Shown here: positions 15,931-25,200 of the stretch, in pieces
How the letters are laid out: each line of letters starts with the position of its first letter
How positions within the stretch are numbered: the stretch's first letter is position 1
DNA from: JAWWPY01 sp964412845
Lineage (GTDB): Bacteria; Actinomycetota; Actinomycetes; Streptosporangiales; Streptosporangiaceae
Direction: 5' to 3'
Assembly: GCA_964412845.1 (NCBI GenBank)
Contig: CAYPQM010000026.1
Span: forward strand, 1 to 48,509
DNA length: 48,509 nucleotides
Program-made: the position numbers and the translations under genes
Notes under the pieces: model-generated
What the model was told of the DNA's origin: nothing
What the model saw: the letters and a program-made list of their open reading frames with translations, nothing else
Database searches by the model: none

Positions 15931-17265
15931 GTGCTGACCGGGCGCAACTTCCGCCGTTTCTACGTCGGCTATGCGAGCTCGCTACTCGGCACTGCGATGT
16001 CGGCGGTCGCGATCGCCTTCGCCGTGCTGGGAAGCGGCGGGACGCCGACCGCGCTCGGCGTCGTGTTCGCCGCGAACATCGTCCCGATGGTCGCATTCAT
16101 GCTCGGCGGCGGCGTGATCGCCGACCGGCTCGGCCGCCGGCCGGTGATGCTGACCGCCGACGTGGCCCGGTGCGTGGCCCAGGGCGCCCTCGCGGCCGCG
16201 CTCTTTCTCGGGCACCCGCACGTCTGGCTGTTCATCGCCGCCGCGTTCGTGGTCGGCAGCGGCAACGCGTTCTTCCAGCCCGCCCTGTCGGGGCTCACTG
16301 TGCAACTCGCGCCGCGCGATCAGCTCGGCAACGCGAACGCGCTGTTCGGCATGACCCAGCCCGCCGCCCAGGTCGCCGGGCCGGCCCTCGCCGGGATCCT
16401 GATCGCCGTCACCAGCCCGGCCGCGGTGATCGCGGTGGACGCCGGGAGCTACGCGATCAGCGCGCTCGCGCTGGCCTTGCTCCGCTTCCCCGGCGACGGC
16501 GAGCCCCCGGCCCGGTCGCTGCTGCGCGACTTGGCCGACGGCTGGGCGGAGTTCGCCGCGCATACCTGGCTCTGGCTGGAGACTGCCCAGTTCGCGTTGT
16601 TCAACCTGCTGACCTGGGGTCCGTACCTGGTACTTGGCCCGGTGCTGGCCCGTGAGTATCTCGGCGGCGCCCGGGCCTGGGGCGCGATCCTGGCCTGCTA
16701 CGGCGGCGGCGCGATCCTCGGCGGCCTGCTCGCGCTGGGCCGCCGGCCCCGGCGGCCGCTGCTGGTCAGCACCCTGGCCACGCTCGGCTTTCCGCTCCCG
16801 CCGCTCGCGCTGGCCCTGCACCTGCCAGCGGCGGCGGTGGCGGCCGGCGCGCTGCTGGCCGGGCTGGGCTCGGCCGTGGACAGCACGATCTCGACGACCG
16901 TGACCCAGCAGCAAGTGCCCGCCGAGGCCCTGTCCCGGGTCGGCTCCTTCAGCATGGTCGGCGCGTTCGCGTTCGGACCCGTCGCGTTCGCCGCGGCCGG
17001 CCCCGCGGCCGCCGCCTTCGGCGCCCGCGCCGTGCTCGGCTTCGGCGCCGGGTGGGCCGCCTTCGGCACCCTCGTCGTCCTCGCCGCCCCCTCAATCCGC
17101 GGCCTGACCTGGCAAGACACCCCACCCCCTGCAGCCGCCGACTCAGTCACCCGCACCACCGGCACCCCGAACACCCCCACGCCCGGCCCTCGGATGAGGT
17201 GGCCACGGTGGCGACGGCGGCGCAGGGGGATCCGGCGGCGGGCGGGGACTTGCACGCGTACGTGA
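15931..17265 (+). CDS. MFS transporter, C-terminus altered by a junction
   Basis: The preferred GTG at 15931 follows GGGA and gives 444 residues starting VLTGRNFRRFYVGYASSLLG, the usual start of the EntS/macrolide-efflux-like MFS group. An ATG at 15820 would add 37 residues that lack family character. Motif A is present as GGGVIADRLGRRPVML, and about twelve helices can be counted. The family exports siderophores or drugs. The last helices end near APSIRGLTWQ. The frame then runs through a proline/threonine linker and, from about 17193, through a run of Arg and Trp residues that is the out-of-frame reading of an Rhs relic. The native end is probably lost. Transport core looks intact. Confidence 0.8.
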   Translation: MLTGRNFRRFYVGYASSLLGTAMSAVAIAFAVLGSGGTPTALGVVFAANIVPMVAFMLGGGVIADRLGRRPVMLTADVARCVAQGALAAALFLGHPHVWLFIAAAFVVGSGNAFFQPALSGLTVQLAPRDQLGNANALFGMTQPAAQVAGPALAGILIAVTSPAAVIAVDAGSYAISALALALLRFPGDGEPPARSLLRDLADGWAEFAAHTWLWLETAQFALFNLLTWGPYLVLGPVLAREYLGGARAWGAILACYGGGAILGGLLALGRRPRRPLLVSTLATLGFPLPPLALALHLPAAAVAAGALLAGLGSAVDSTISTTVTQQQVPAEALSRVGSFSMVGAFAFGPVAFAAAGPAAAAFGARAVLGFGAGWAAFGTLVVLAAPSIRGLTWQDTPPPAAADSVTRTTGTPNTPTPGPRMRWPRWRRRRRGIRRRAGTCTRT

Positions 17266-17400
17266 ACGACAGCCCGGTCACCGGCACCGACCCGACCGGG
17301 CACATGCTGGCCGCGGCGGCAGGCGGCGGGTGCGCGGCCGCGGCGTGCGCGGCAGGGATCACCCGCGCACCGCGCCCAAGCCGCCCGGTGCGGCTTAGGC
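17193..17400 (+). pseudogene. Relic of an Rhs/YD-repeat protein core end
   Basis: In the frame starting at 17193 the sequence reads DEVATVATAAQGDPAAGG followed by DLHAYVNDSPVTGTDPTGHM. The phrase YVND.PV..TDPTGH is the hallmark of the Rhs-associated core end, after which a variable toxin tip normally follows. Here the tip is short and Ala/Gly/Cys-rich and the frame has no start. It overlaps the end of the MFS frame, which reads it out of phase. A remnant of a polymorphic toxin locus is the likely meaning. Confidence 0.6.
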
Positions 17401-17425
17401 GGGGGAGCCGATTTGCTCGTGGCGG

Positions 17426-17836
17426 CTACGCTTTGGGCGCCTGCGAGATGCGCACCATGTTGCCCGAGGGGTCCCGGAACGCGCAGTCGCGTGGGCCCCA
17501 GGGCTGGTCGATGGGCTCCTGCAGCACCTCGGCGCCGGAGGCCCGCACCTTCTCGAAGGTCGCGCCGAGATCGCCGGTGCGGAAGACGGTCATCGGCAGG
17601 ACTCCCTTGGTGAGCAGTTCCTGCAGGGCGTCGCCGTCGGCCTGGGATCGGCCAGCGTGCGGCTCGGAGAGCACGATCTCAAGGTCTGGCTGGGCCGTGC
17701 TGCCGAGGGTGACCCAGCGGAACCCGCCCGAGGCGACGTCGTTGCGCACCTCAAGGCCGAGCGCGTCGCGGTAGAAGGCGAGCGACTCGTCCAGGTCGTT
17801 GACGGTGATGTGGCAGTACTGGAGTGAGATGGTCAT
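17426..17836 (-). CDS. VOC-family (glyoxalase-like) protein
   Basis: From the ATG at 17836 the protein is 136 residues. It has paired beta-alpha-beta-beta-beta units: SLQYCHITVNDLDESLAFYRDALGLEVRND and LPMTVFRTGDLGATFEKVRASGAEVLQEP, ending RDCAFRDPSGNMVRISQ. The metal positions are His in the first strand and an acidic residue near the end of each module, as in bleomycin-resistance/dioxygenase proteins. It lies ten bases after the AraC gene and is probably co-transcribed with it. Role: small-molecule binding, detoxification or lyase; not resolved. Confidence 0.87.
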   Translation of the reverse strand: MTISLQYCHITVNDLDESLAFYRDALGLEVRNDVASGGFRWVTLGSTAQPDLEIVLSEPHAGRSQADGDALQELLTKGVLPMTVFRTGDLGATFEKVRASGAEVLQEPIDQPWGPRDCAFRDPSGNMVRISQAPKA

Positions 17837-17846
17837 GGAGTCAACG

Positions 17847-18287
17847 CTAGACGGCGGCCGCGCGGGCCGCTTCTCCAATCCTGATCGGCTGGTCCCTGGT
17901 CGGCCGGGTGCGCGCCTTGGCCACACACGCGGGCATCGCCAGCACGGCGCGGTGCTCCCGGGCCCGGTACGCGCTCGGCGTCATCCCCACAAGCTCGGTG
18001 AATCGCGAGCTGAACGAGCCGAGGGAGGTACAGCCGACCTCCATGCACGCGTCGGTCACGCTCATGCCCGCGCGCAGCAGCGCCATCGCCCGCTCGACCC
18101 GCCGGGTCATGAGGTAGCTGTACGGCGTCTCGCCGTAGGCCGCCCGGAATGCCCGTGAGAAGTGCCCCGGCGACATCAGCGCCTGGCGAGCCATGGCCGG
18201 CACGTCGAGCGGACGCGCATACTCCCGATCGACCAGATCCCGCGCCCGGCGCAGGTGCGCAAGGTTGGCCAGGTGCTGCTGGTCCAT
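17847..18287 (-). CDS. AraC-family regulator, DNA-binding domain only
   Basis: The 146-residue protein has two helix-turn-helix units: LDVPAMARQALMSPGHFSRAFRAAYGETPYSYLMTRRVERAMALLR and MSVTDACMEVGCTSLGSFSSRFTELVGMTPSAYR. There is no separate sensor domain; a short tail follows. TACCCT (minus strand, 18294-18299) lies six bases before the ATG, so a leaderless transcript starting inside the preceding flavin monooxygenase gene is likely. It probably controls the VOC gene ten bases downstream. Confidence 0.88.
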   Translation of the reverse strand: MDQQHLANLAHLRRARDLVDREYARPLDVPAMARQALMSPGHFSRAFRAAYGETPYSYLMTRRVERAMALLRAGMSVTDACMEVGCTSLGSFSSRFTELVGMTPSAYRAREHRAVLAMPACVAKARTRPTRDQPIRIGEAARAAAV

Positions 18288-19657
18288 GGGACGAGGGTAT
18301 CAACCGCTCCGGCAACAGTCCTGTTGACCTGCGCGCGAGAGACGCCGGGGCGCTTGGCGCCGGCCTGGCGTTCCTTGCGGATCTCCCGCAGGTAGGCGAG
18401 GAAGTCCACCTGGATGGCGTCCCTGGTGGAGTGGGCATAACGCTTGGCGGTCACCGCGCGGTACCTGGCGATCTCGCAGTTCATCTGCGGTTCCGGCGGC
18501 AGTGCCGCCCGGCCCTGCAGCAGGTCCGCGACCCATTCGGACTGGATCTCGGCTATCGGCATGGTCGCCCCGACCGGCTGGACGAGGCCGATGAAGTACA
18601 AGCCGGGCAGCTTCGGCGGGACGACGCGGTAGTAGAGGGGGAGCAGGCCCGCGCCGGTGACGGCTTCGTCGAGAAACGGGAAGCTGATCTTGTAGCCGGT
18701 GCAGTAGATCACCGTGTCGACCTGCTCGGCGCTGCCGTCGGTGAAGTGGACGCGGTCCCGGCCGAACCGGTCAATGGCGGGCTTGACGACGATGTCACCA
18801 TGACCCAGCCTGCTCAGCAGGCTGTCCGACACCGTCGGGGGCGCGCACAGCATCGGATGATCGGGCTTGGGCAGCCCGTATTTCGTCACGTCCCCCTGGG
18901 CGGCCCGGACGAGCAGCGCCACTGCTGAGCGCTGCAGCCGGAGCGGCGCCCTGGTGCCCAGGCGCATGAGGGTCAGATGATCGGTGGGCACGCCGAACAG
19001 GTACTTCGGCACGATATGAGCGCCGCGCCGCACGGCCAGCAGGGTCCGCGCGGCGACCTGAGAGCAATCGGCCGCGACATCACAGGCCGAGTTGCCGAGG
19101 CCAAGAATGAGCACGCGCCTGCCAGTGAACGGCTCCGGGGTCCGGTACTGGTGGGAATGAAGCTGCTCACCAGCGAAGCTGCCAGCGCCGGGGAAAGCTG
19201 GCTCCGGATACCGCGGGTCCCAGTGGTGACCGTTCGCGACCAGCACGGCGCGGTACCACCCGGTGCGCGCCGCCCCGGTATCCCGCTGCCGGACGGTAAC
19301 CTGCCAGCCGCCTCCCGGTGCGGGCTCGGCCCTGGTCACCTCGGTCCGGAATCGGATCTTCGCGCGGAAACCGAAATGATCGACGAAGTCATCCAGGTAC
19401 TGCGCGATCAGCCGGTGGCCAAGGTAGCTCGGGTAGTCATCTGGCATCGGGAACGTTGCGTACCGCATGGCCTGCCGGGATGAATTGGCGTGCAGCGAGC
19501 GGTACGCGGCCGACATGCCGTTGTCATTGTCATACCGCCAGTTGCCGCCGACCGCCGAGCCGGCCTCGAAACAGTCGAAGGGAATGCCGCGGGCGTGCAG
19601 GACCTGGCACGAAGCGATCCCTGACGATCCCGCCCCGATGACGCACACACCGCTCAT
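18176..19657 (-). CDS. Flavin-containing (class B) monooxygenase
   Basis: From the ATG at 19657 (GGAG ten bases upstream) the protein is 493 residues. The FAD motif is VCVIGAGSSGIASCQVL. The FMO fingerprint FxGxxxHxxxY is FAGEQLHSHQY. The NADPH motif is VLILGLGNSACDVA and the late C-TGY motif is YCTGYKISFPFL. The family inserts oxygen at N or S, or carries out Baeyer-Villiger oxidation. It begins 17 bases after the MMPL stop, so the two are likely one operon. The last 37 codons or so overlap the start of the AraC gene by 112 bases and read as a basic, Ser/Trp-rich tail without family character. A lost native stop codon would explain this. Confidence 0.9.
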   Translation of the reverse strand: MSGVCVIGAGSSGIASCQVLHARGIPFDCFEAGSAVGGNWRYDNDNGMSAAYRSLHANSSRQAMRYATFPMPDDYPSYLGHRLIAQYLDDFVDHFGFRAKIRFRTEVTRAEPAPGGGWQVTVRQRDTGAARTGWYRAVLVANGHHWDPRYPEPAFPGAGSFAGEQLHSHQYRTPEPFTGRRVLILGLGNSACDVAADCSQVAARTLLAVRRGAHIVPKYLFGVPTDHLTLMRLGTRAPLRLQRSAVALLVRAAQGDVTKYGLPKPDHPMLCAPPTVSDSLLSRLGHGDIVVKPAIDRFGRDRVHFTDGSAEQVDTVIYCTGYKISFPFLDEAVTGAGLLPLYYRVVPPKLPGLYFIGLVQPVGATMPIAEIQSEWVADLLQGRAALPPEPQMNCEIARYRAVTAKRYAHSTRDAIQVDFLAYLREIRKERQAGAKRPGVSRAQVNRTVAGAVDTLVPWTSSTWPTLRTCAGRGIWSIGSMRVRSTCRPWLARR

Positions 19658-19674
19658 GCGTGGTGTTCTCCGCG

Positions 19675-21978
19675 TCAGCAGACGCTGGCTGTGGTGGCAG
19701 TCACGTCCGTAGTGGCTTTGGCGGGGTCGCCGTGCCGGGACGGCCACCAGTTCCACCGGCCGAGGAGCGCGACCGTCGACGGGACGAGCAGGGTGCGGAC
19801 GAGGAAGGCGTCCATCAGGATGCCGATCGCGAGGGCGGCCAGGATGTCCCGGTACACGCCGCCTCCCGGCTGTCCCGCCACGACCAGGGCGAAGACACCG
19901 AAGGTGCCCGCGAGGACGAGCCCGGCCGAGGTGACCGTTGAACCCGTCCGTTCCAGGGCCCGGGTTACCGCCTGCCGCAACGGGATGTGACCGGCCTCCT
20001 CCCGGATCCGGGTCATCACCAGGATGTTGTAGTCCTCGCCGAGGGCCAGCAGGAACAGGAACATGAGGAACGGTATGAAGTACGGCAGCCCGCCGGCCCC
20101 GGTCGCGTCCTGGAAGACCAGCACGGCCAGGCCGAACGCGGCCAGGTAGCTGATCGCCACGGAGGCGATGAGGTAGATCGGGGCGATCAGGCTCCGCATG
20201 ACCAGCGCGAGCAGGAGCGCGATGACGATGATCGCGACCGGGAAGATGTGCAGCAGATCCCGGTCAGAAGCCCGGCTCACGTCGTAGATGGCGGGCGCCT
20301 CACCCGTGACGCCATACGCGCTGGCGCCGGCCTCGCGGGCCACGGTGGCGACGGCGGCGCGGATGGCCGGTACCTGGTGCAGCGCGGCGTTCGAGCCCGC
20401 GTCGCCGGCGGCCAGGCCGGCATCGAACAGGACGGTCCGTCCGTCGGGGCTGATGAACTGGCTTTCGGCGCGGTAGACGTTCCACCTGGCCGCCGGGAAG
20501 CCACTGCCATCCGGCGGCAGCACGGGCAGCGCGCGTGGGTCACCGAGCGCCGCGTGCAGGGCCGTCAGCTGGCCCGGCGTGACGGCGATCCCGTTGACGT
20601 CGAGCGGGCCGATCAGGCTGCCGAACTCCGGGACCGCGGCGAGCCGCCGCTGCGCGCGGGCCAACGGCGCCGGATCGGCCCAGACCGGCACGGGGAAGCG
20701 CAGCAGCACGCTGGTCGGGTTCCTGCTGGCGGCCGGGAAGTGGGCCGCGAGCAGCGCGTTGCCGGTGCCGGAGTCCGAGCCGTGCGGGGCGGCGGGGGCG
20801 CTGCCGAAACCGGCCGGGGTGTAACCGATCGCGGCCGTGGCCAATGCGCCGAAGGCGAGCAGGCCGAAGGCCAGGGTCGCGGTGGGGTGGGCGACGATGC
20901 GGCTGGCCGTGCGTCCCCACCAGCCGAGGCGCTGCGGGCCCCGGGTCGTGTTCGAGGGCCAGAACGCGGCCCGGCCGAAGATGGCCAGCAGGGCCGGCAG
21001 CAGGGTGAGGCCGGCCAGCAGCATGAGCGCGATGGCGACGGCCAGCGGGGCGCCGAGGCTGGAGTACAGCCCGAAAGTGGCCAGCAGCAGGGTGAGCAGC
21101 GCGGCGATGACGGTCGCGGCGGAGAAGGTGATCGACTCACCGACCCGGGAGAGCGCGCGGGTGACCGCGTCGTGCGGGGCCTGGCCGGCCCGGAGTTCTT
21201 CCCTGACCCGGAACACGAGGAACAGGCCGTAGTCCGTTCCGGCGCCGATGGTCAGGATGAGCATCAGGATCTGGGTGAGCGATGTCACCGGCAGGTCGGC
21301 TTTGCTCGCCTCGCCGATCACCGGCCCGGCGAGCTGGGTGACGAGCACGGCGGGGGCGAGGGTCAGCACCGGCGCCAGCAGCGAGCGGAAGACGACGAGC
21401 AGCAGCACCAGGATGAACAGGATGGACAGGTCCAGGCCCAGGTTGCCCGCGCGCTGGGAGGCCCGGCTGGCGTCGACCTGGGTGGCCACCTGACCGGCCA
21501 GGTGGGCGTGCAGGCCGGCGGGCAGGGCGCTGGCCCCGATGGTGGTGCGCAGGCCGGCGGTGAGCTGCTGAGCGGGCCCCTGGGCGTCGAGGCTGACGTT
21601 GGCCAGGACCTGCAGTTGCACCGCCTGGCCGTCACGGCTGCCGCCGAGGTCCTTGACCTGCTGCACGGTGCTGACCGTGGCCAGGCTGGCGGCCAGCCGT
21701 TCGATAGCAGTGCTGTCGGTGGCGGTGAGCGTGCCGCTGCGACGGGCGATGACCACGGTGACCGGGGTCTGGTCCAGCCCTTGGAAGGGGACGGCCAGCC
21801 GGGCGGCCCGCAGGCTGGGGCTGCTGGCCGGCAGCGAGCTGGTGTTGCTGTCCTTGACCACGCTGGCCAGCGACGGGAAGAACTGGCTGGCCAGGACGGT
21901 CGCGGTCACCCAGGCCACGACGACGAGCCAGCGGAAGCGGACGGCGAACCGTCCGGTGCTGGCGAAGAACCTGTGCAC
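19675..21978 (-). CDS. MMPL-family (RND) membrane transporter
   Basis: The protein has 767 residues: an N-terminal helix (WLVVVAWVTATVLASQFF), a periplasmic domain, five or six helices with GAGTDYGLFLVFRVREELRAG, then a second set with ALGEDYNILVMTRIREEAG. The two GxDYxxFxxxR-type segments are the conserved proton-relay regions of MMPL proteins. Such transporters export lipids, glycolipids or drugs. GTG start with GGGGAG seven bases upstream. The flavin monooxygenase follows within 17 bases, and the LuxR-type regulator diverges from it. Confidence 0.92.
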   Translation of the reverse strand: MHRFFASTGRFAVRFRWLVVVAWVTATVLASQFFPSLASVVKDSNTSSLPASSPSLRAARLAVPFQGLDQTPVTVVIARRSGTLTATDSTAIERLAASLATVSTVQQVKDLGGSRDGQAVQLQVLANVSLDAQGPAQQLTAGLRTTIGASALPAGLHAHLAGQVATQVDASRASQRAGNLGLDLSILFILVLLLVVFRSLLAPVLTLAPAVLVTQLAGPVIGEASKADLPVTSLTQILMLILTIGAGTDYGLFLVFRVREELRAGQAPHDAVTRALSRVGESITFSAATVIAALLTLLLATFGLYSSLGAPLAVAIALMLLAGLTLLPALLAIFGRAAFWPSNTTRGPQRLGWWGRTASRIVAHPTATLAFGLLAFGALATAAIGYTPAGFGSAPAAPHGSDSGTGNALLAAHFPAASRNPTSVLLRFPVPVWADPAPLARAQRRLAAVPEFGSLIGPLDVNGIAVTPGQLTALHAALGDPRALPVLPPDGSGFPAARWNVYRAESQFISPDGRTVLFDAGLAAGDAGSNAALHQVPAIRAAVATVAREAGASAYGVTGEAPAIYDVSRASDRDLLHIFPVAIIVIALLLALVMRSLIAPIYLIASVAISYLAAFGLAVLVFQDATGAGGLPYFIPFLMFLFLLALGEDYNILVMTRIREEAGHIPLRQAVTRALERTGSTVTSAGLVLAGTFGVFALVVAGQPGGGVYRDILAALAIGILMDAFLVRTLLVPSTVALLGRWNWWPSRHGDPAKATTDVTATTASVC

Positions 21979-22084
21979 GCGAAATCTCCCCGGCTAGTCA
22001 GGTGCCACGAAGCGTGGTGCCGGTGATGGTGGGCGGGGTTCCCCGGCATGCTCGTCACGCTAGGGCGGCGGGCCCAGCGCCGGC

Positions 22085-22102
22085 ATCGGCGGAATTACCG
22101 AT
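22085..22102. promoter_or_regulatory. Shared dyad motif upstream of MMPL gene 1 and the LuxR regulator
   Basis: ATCGGCGGAATTACCGAT has ATCGG/CCGAT arms. A near copy (ATCGGCGGGAATTGCCGGA) lies at 38107-38125 ahead of the second MMPL gene. Probably a regulator site. Confidence 0.45.
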
Positions 22103-22192
22103 TGGGTGCCTAGTCGTGCCGTGCCGCTGAAGATCTGTGCGGACACGCCCGGGTGAACCGGCGCCGGTGGCACAGCCGTTTAAATACCTGTC

Positions 22193-24520
22193 ATGGCCAG
22201 ACCCAGCACGCGCCCGGGCAACCTGCCGGCCGAGGCGAGCAGTTTCATCGGCCGCCGCCGTGAGCTCGCGGAAGTCAGGAAGAAGCTCACCGAGGCCCGC
22301 CTGGTCAGCCTGGTCGGGCCGGGCGGGGTCGGCAAGACACGCCTGGCGATCCGGATCGCGACGGATCTCGGCCGCGGCTTCCGCGGCGGCGGGTGGCTGG
22401 TCGAGCTGGCCGAAATCCACGATCCGGCACTCGTCAGCAACGCGGTCATGGCCGCTCTGGACCTGCGGGACCAGGCCGCGACCGAGCCCCGGCCCCTGGT
22501 GCTTTCTTACCTGCGGGACAAGGAACTGCTGCTGGTCGTGGACAACTGCGAGCATCTGCTCGGCGCAGCCGCTCAGATCGTGACCGACATCATGAGAGCC
22601 GCGCCGGGCGTGTGCGTGATCGCCACCAGCCGGGAGCCGCTCTCGGTGCCGGGTGAGCACGTGGTCCCGGTGCCGCCCCTGGCGCTGCCGTCGCCGCAGG
22701 CCGCCGAACCTCTGGCCCGGCTCCAGCGCAGCGAGGCGGTCATGCTGTTCACCGAGCGGGCGGCGGCGGCATCAGGCACGTTCGAGCTGACCGCCGCCAA
22801 CCAGGCGGCGGTCGCAGATCTGTGCCGCCGCCTCGACGGCCTGCCGCTGGCCATCGAGCTGGCCGCGGTCCGGACGCGGGTCCTCGCGGTGGAGCAGATC
22901 CTGGACCGGCTGACCGACCGGTTTGGCCTGCTTACCAGCGGAAGCCGCGCTGCCCTGCCGCGGCATCAAACGCTCCGGACCACCATTGAGTGGAGCCACG
23001 ACCTGCTGACCGCCGCCGAGCGCGCGGTGCTGAGGCGGTCCTGCGCGTTCGCGGGCCGGTTCACCCTGGAAGACGTCGAGTCCGTGTGCGCTCCGCCGGA
23101 CAGGCCGGCCGCCGAGGCACTGGACGTGCTGTCATCGCTGGTTGACAAGTCACTGGTGATGAAGGAGGACGCCAAGGGCCTGGCCTGCTATCGGCTGCAC
23201 GAGACGATGCGGGAATTCGCGGCCGTCAAGCTGCGCGAGTCCGGCGAGCAGGAAGCCGTCGAACTGCGATGCGCCGGGCACTACCGGTCGAGGTGCCGGC
23301 GCGCTGCCTTGGCCGGGAACCGGCTCCTCGAATGGCTCGAATGGGCGGACCTGGAGATCGACAACATCCGGGCCGTCCTGCAGCGATGCCTGGCCCGCGC
23401 CGACGCCGAGGTCGGCATCGATCTCGCCCGCTGCCTGGGCTGGTACTGGATCACCCGCGCGACCACTGAAGGCATCCGGTGGCTGGGTGAGTTTCTCGCC
23501 ACTGGCGGCGGCAGCCCGGAGGCGCGGGCCTGGGCTTTGTTCATGCGCGGGTTCCTGGCCGTGCTGAAGGCTGATCCGGCCGCGGCCCGGCCCGCGCTCC
23601 GGGCGGCGGTGGCCGCCGCCCGGCTGGAGGGACAGCAGGATCTGCTGGCCCAGGCGCTGTGCATGGCCTCGATCGCCGAGAACATGGCCGGTGACCGCGC
23701 CGCCGCCCGGCGTTTGCTGGATGAGGCCCAGGACGTCACCGCCGACCTGGCCCATCCGCCCGGCACCCTCGCGGTCCTCCAGGCTCGCGCGTTGAGCGGC
23801 TTCTTCGAGGCTGATCTCGGCGCGGTCAGGTCCGCCGCCTCCGCCGGAGTGCGTCTCGCGAGGCAGGCAGGTGACCTCTACCGGCTGGAAGTGATGCTGC
23901 TGAACCTGGGGTCCGCCGCCCTGCTCGCTGGTGACCTTGATGACTCGCAGCCGCTGCTCGCCGAAGCACTGCGGATCGCTTCCCAGATCGACGACCGGGT
24001 GGCACAGTTCTATCTCCTCGCCGCCTTTGGCTGCCACGCCGGGCTCTCCGGCCAAGCGCGCCTCGCGGCGCAACTGCTCGGGGCCGCGGACACGGCACGG
24101 ACCGAAGCTGGTGCCAACCTCATGCCGTTCCTCGCCCCATTGCTGACTCAGATCGAAGGGTCGGCAGCCGCGGCGCTCGGCGCAGCGAGGTTCGCCGCCG
24201 AGCTCGAGACCGGCAAACACCTCGGCCGGGACACGGCAGTGCGGCTCGCGCTTGGTGAGCCCGCTCGTAGCGCTGCTGCGGCGTCTGGTGCCGCGACGTC
24301 AGGTGGCGCGGCGGCCGGCAAGGCCAGCGCGGGGATGCTCGGGAAGCGAGAGGACGACGTCGCGCGGCTGATCGCCGACGGCCTGACCAACAAGCAGATC
24401 GGAACGCGCCTGTTCATCTCCGAGCGCACCGTCGACAGCCACGTCCGCAGCATCCTGAACAAGCTGGGCTTCAACTCGCGAGCCCAGATCGCCGCCTGGA
24501 TGGCAGCGCCGGATCAGTAA
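22193..24520 (+). CDS. LuxR-family regulator with N-terminal ATPase (LAL-like)
   Basis: The protein has 775 residues. The P-loop is GPGGVGKTR (residues 42-50), and Walker B is ELLLVVDNCEHLLGAA. An LPLAIELAA motif follows, typical of AfsR/NB-ARC-type STAND ATPases. The middle is helical and TPR-like, and the C-terminal LuxR helix-turn-helix is LIADGLTNKQIGTRLFISERTVDSHVRSILNKLGFNSRAQIAAWM. These proteins oligomerise on ligand binding and activate operons. No Shine-Dalgarno precedes the ATG; TTAAAT lies seven bases upstream, so a leaderless message is possible. It is divergent from MMPL and flavin monooxygenase, its likely targets. Confidence 0.92.
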   Translation: MARPSTRPGNLPAEASSFIGRRRELAEVRKKLTEARLVSLVGPGGVGKTRLAIRIATDLGRGFRGGGWLVELAEIHDPALVSNAVMAALDLRDQAATEPRPLVLSYLRDKELLLVVDNCEHLLGAAAQIVTDIMRAAPGVCVIATSREPLSVPGEHVVPVPPLALPSPQAAEPLARLQRSEAVMLFTERAAAASGTFELTAANQAAVADLCRRLDGLPLAIELAAVRTRVLAVEQILDRLTDRFGLLTSGSRAALPRHQTLRTTIEWSHDLLTAAERAVLRRSCAFAGRFTLEDVESVCAPPDRPAAEALDVLSSLVDKSLVMKEDAKGLACYRLHETMREFAAVKLRESGEQEAVELRCAGHYRSRCRRAALAGNRLLEWLEWADLEIDNIRAVLQRCLARADAEVGIDLARCLGWYWITRATTEGIRWLGEFLATGGGSPEARAWALFMRGFLAVLKADPAAARPALRAAVAAARLEGQQDLLAQALCMASIAENMAGDRAAARRLLDEAQDVTADLAHPPGTLAVLQARALSGFFEADLGAVRSAASAGVRLARQAGDLYRLEVMLLNLGSAALLAGDLDDSQPLLAEALRIASQIDDRVAQFYLLAAFGCHAGLSGQARLAAQLLGAADTARTEAGANLMPFLAPLLTQIEGSAAAALGAARFAAELETGKHLGRDTAVRLALGEPARSAAAASGAATSGGAAAGKASAGMLGKREDDVARLIADGLTNKQIGTRLFISERTVDSHVRSILNKLGFNSRAQIAAWMAAPDQ

Positions 24521-24592
24521 CGGCTGCGGCCGTTCTCAGTTCCCGGTCAAGGACACCGGTTCCAGTGTCATCCACCGCAGGAGTGCACAAGT

Positions 24593-24604
24593 ACGGTAAA
24601 CCGT
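24593..24604. promoter_or_regulatory. Small perfect dyad before the DUF6918-like gene
   Basis: ACGGT-AA-ACCGT lies about 100 bases before the start at 24701. It could be an operator. Evidence is the symmetry alone. Confidence 0.25.
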
Positions 24605-24700
24605 GATCGGGCGGTCGCCGTCTACTGACGGACGGCGCAGCGCAGTACGCGTGCGGGAACCAATGGGCGACGCCCCGGTGATGAGGAGAAGAACATACCC

Positions 24701-25147
24701 ATGGCAGCCACCCTTCAGGAGATCCTGCTCGCGCCGGACACCCAGCCCCAGGTGGTCGACGACTGCCACACGCTGATTGAGCAGGGCGTCGCGGAGAAGT
24801 CCGGGGTCTCCGGGGCCGCGGTCAAGCTCGCCTACAAGACGGTGAACACCTTCATGCCGGGCCACATCCGGCACATGGTGGAGAAGATGCTCCCGGAGAT
24901 GGTGGACAAGCTTGAGCCGTACTGGGCCGACTTCAGCACGTCCGGCGGCTCTGAGTTCGGCGACTACCTGGCCAAGCGCGGCGAGGAGGTGTCGCAGGCC
25001 CTGCTCTCGGTGACCGACGCCCGGGCGGCGGCCTCCGGCCGGCCCACGATCATCAAGGCGTACGGCAGCGTCCGGGGCAGTGCGGTCAAGCACGTCGAGG
25101 CCGCCCTCCCGAACATCGGCGACCTCGTGCTGAAGTACGCCCACTGA
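24701..25147 (+). CDS. DUF6918-like conserved actinobacterial protein
   Basis: The 148 residues begin MAATLQEILLAPDTQPQVVDDCHTLIEQ and include AEKSGVSGAAVKLAYKTV, LEPYWADFSTSGGSEFGDYLAKRGEEVSQALLSVTD and a final IIKAYGSVRGSAVKHVEAALP. This pattern is shared with small proteins found in mycobacteria and streptomycetes, annotated as DUF6918. It is helical, soluble and without a signal peptide. GGAGAAG precedes the ATG. No biochemical function is known to me. Confidence 0.75.
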   Translation: MAATLQEILLAPDTQPQVVDDCHTLIEQGVAEKSGVSGAAVKLAYKTVNTFMPGHIRHMVEKMLPEMVDKLEPYWADFSTSGGSEFGDYLAKRGEEVSQALLSVTDARAAASGRPTIIKAYGSVRGSAVKHVEAALPNIGDLVLKYAH

Positions 25148-25200
25148 CCATCAGCCGTTCTAGCGAAAGCGATACCAGCGGAATACTCGCCACCCGTATG

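Noticed and set aside
19987..22026. 679-residue plus-strand open frame
   Set aside because: It is antisense to the MMPL gene, with Gly/Gln/Asp/Arg-rich composition typical of a shadow frame in GC-rich DNA and no domain.
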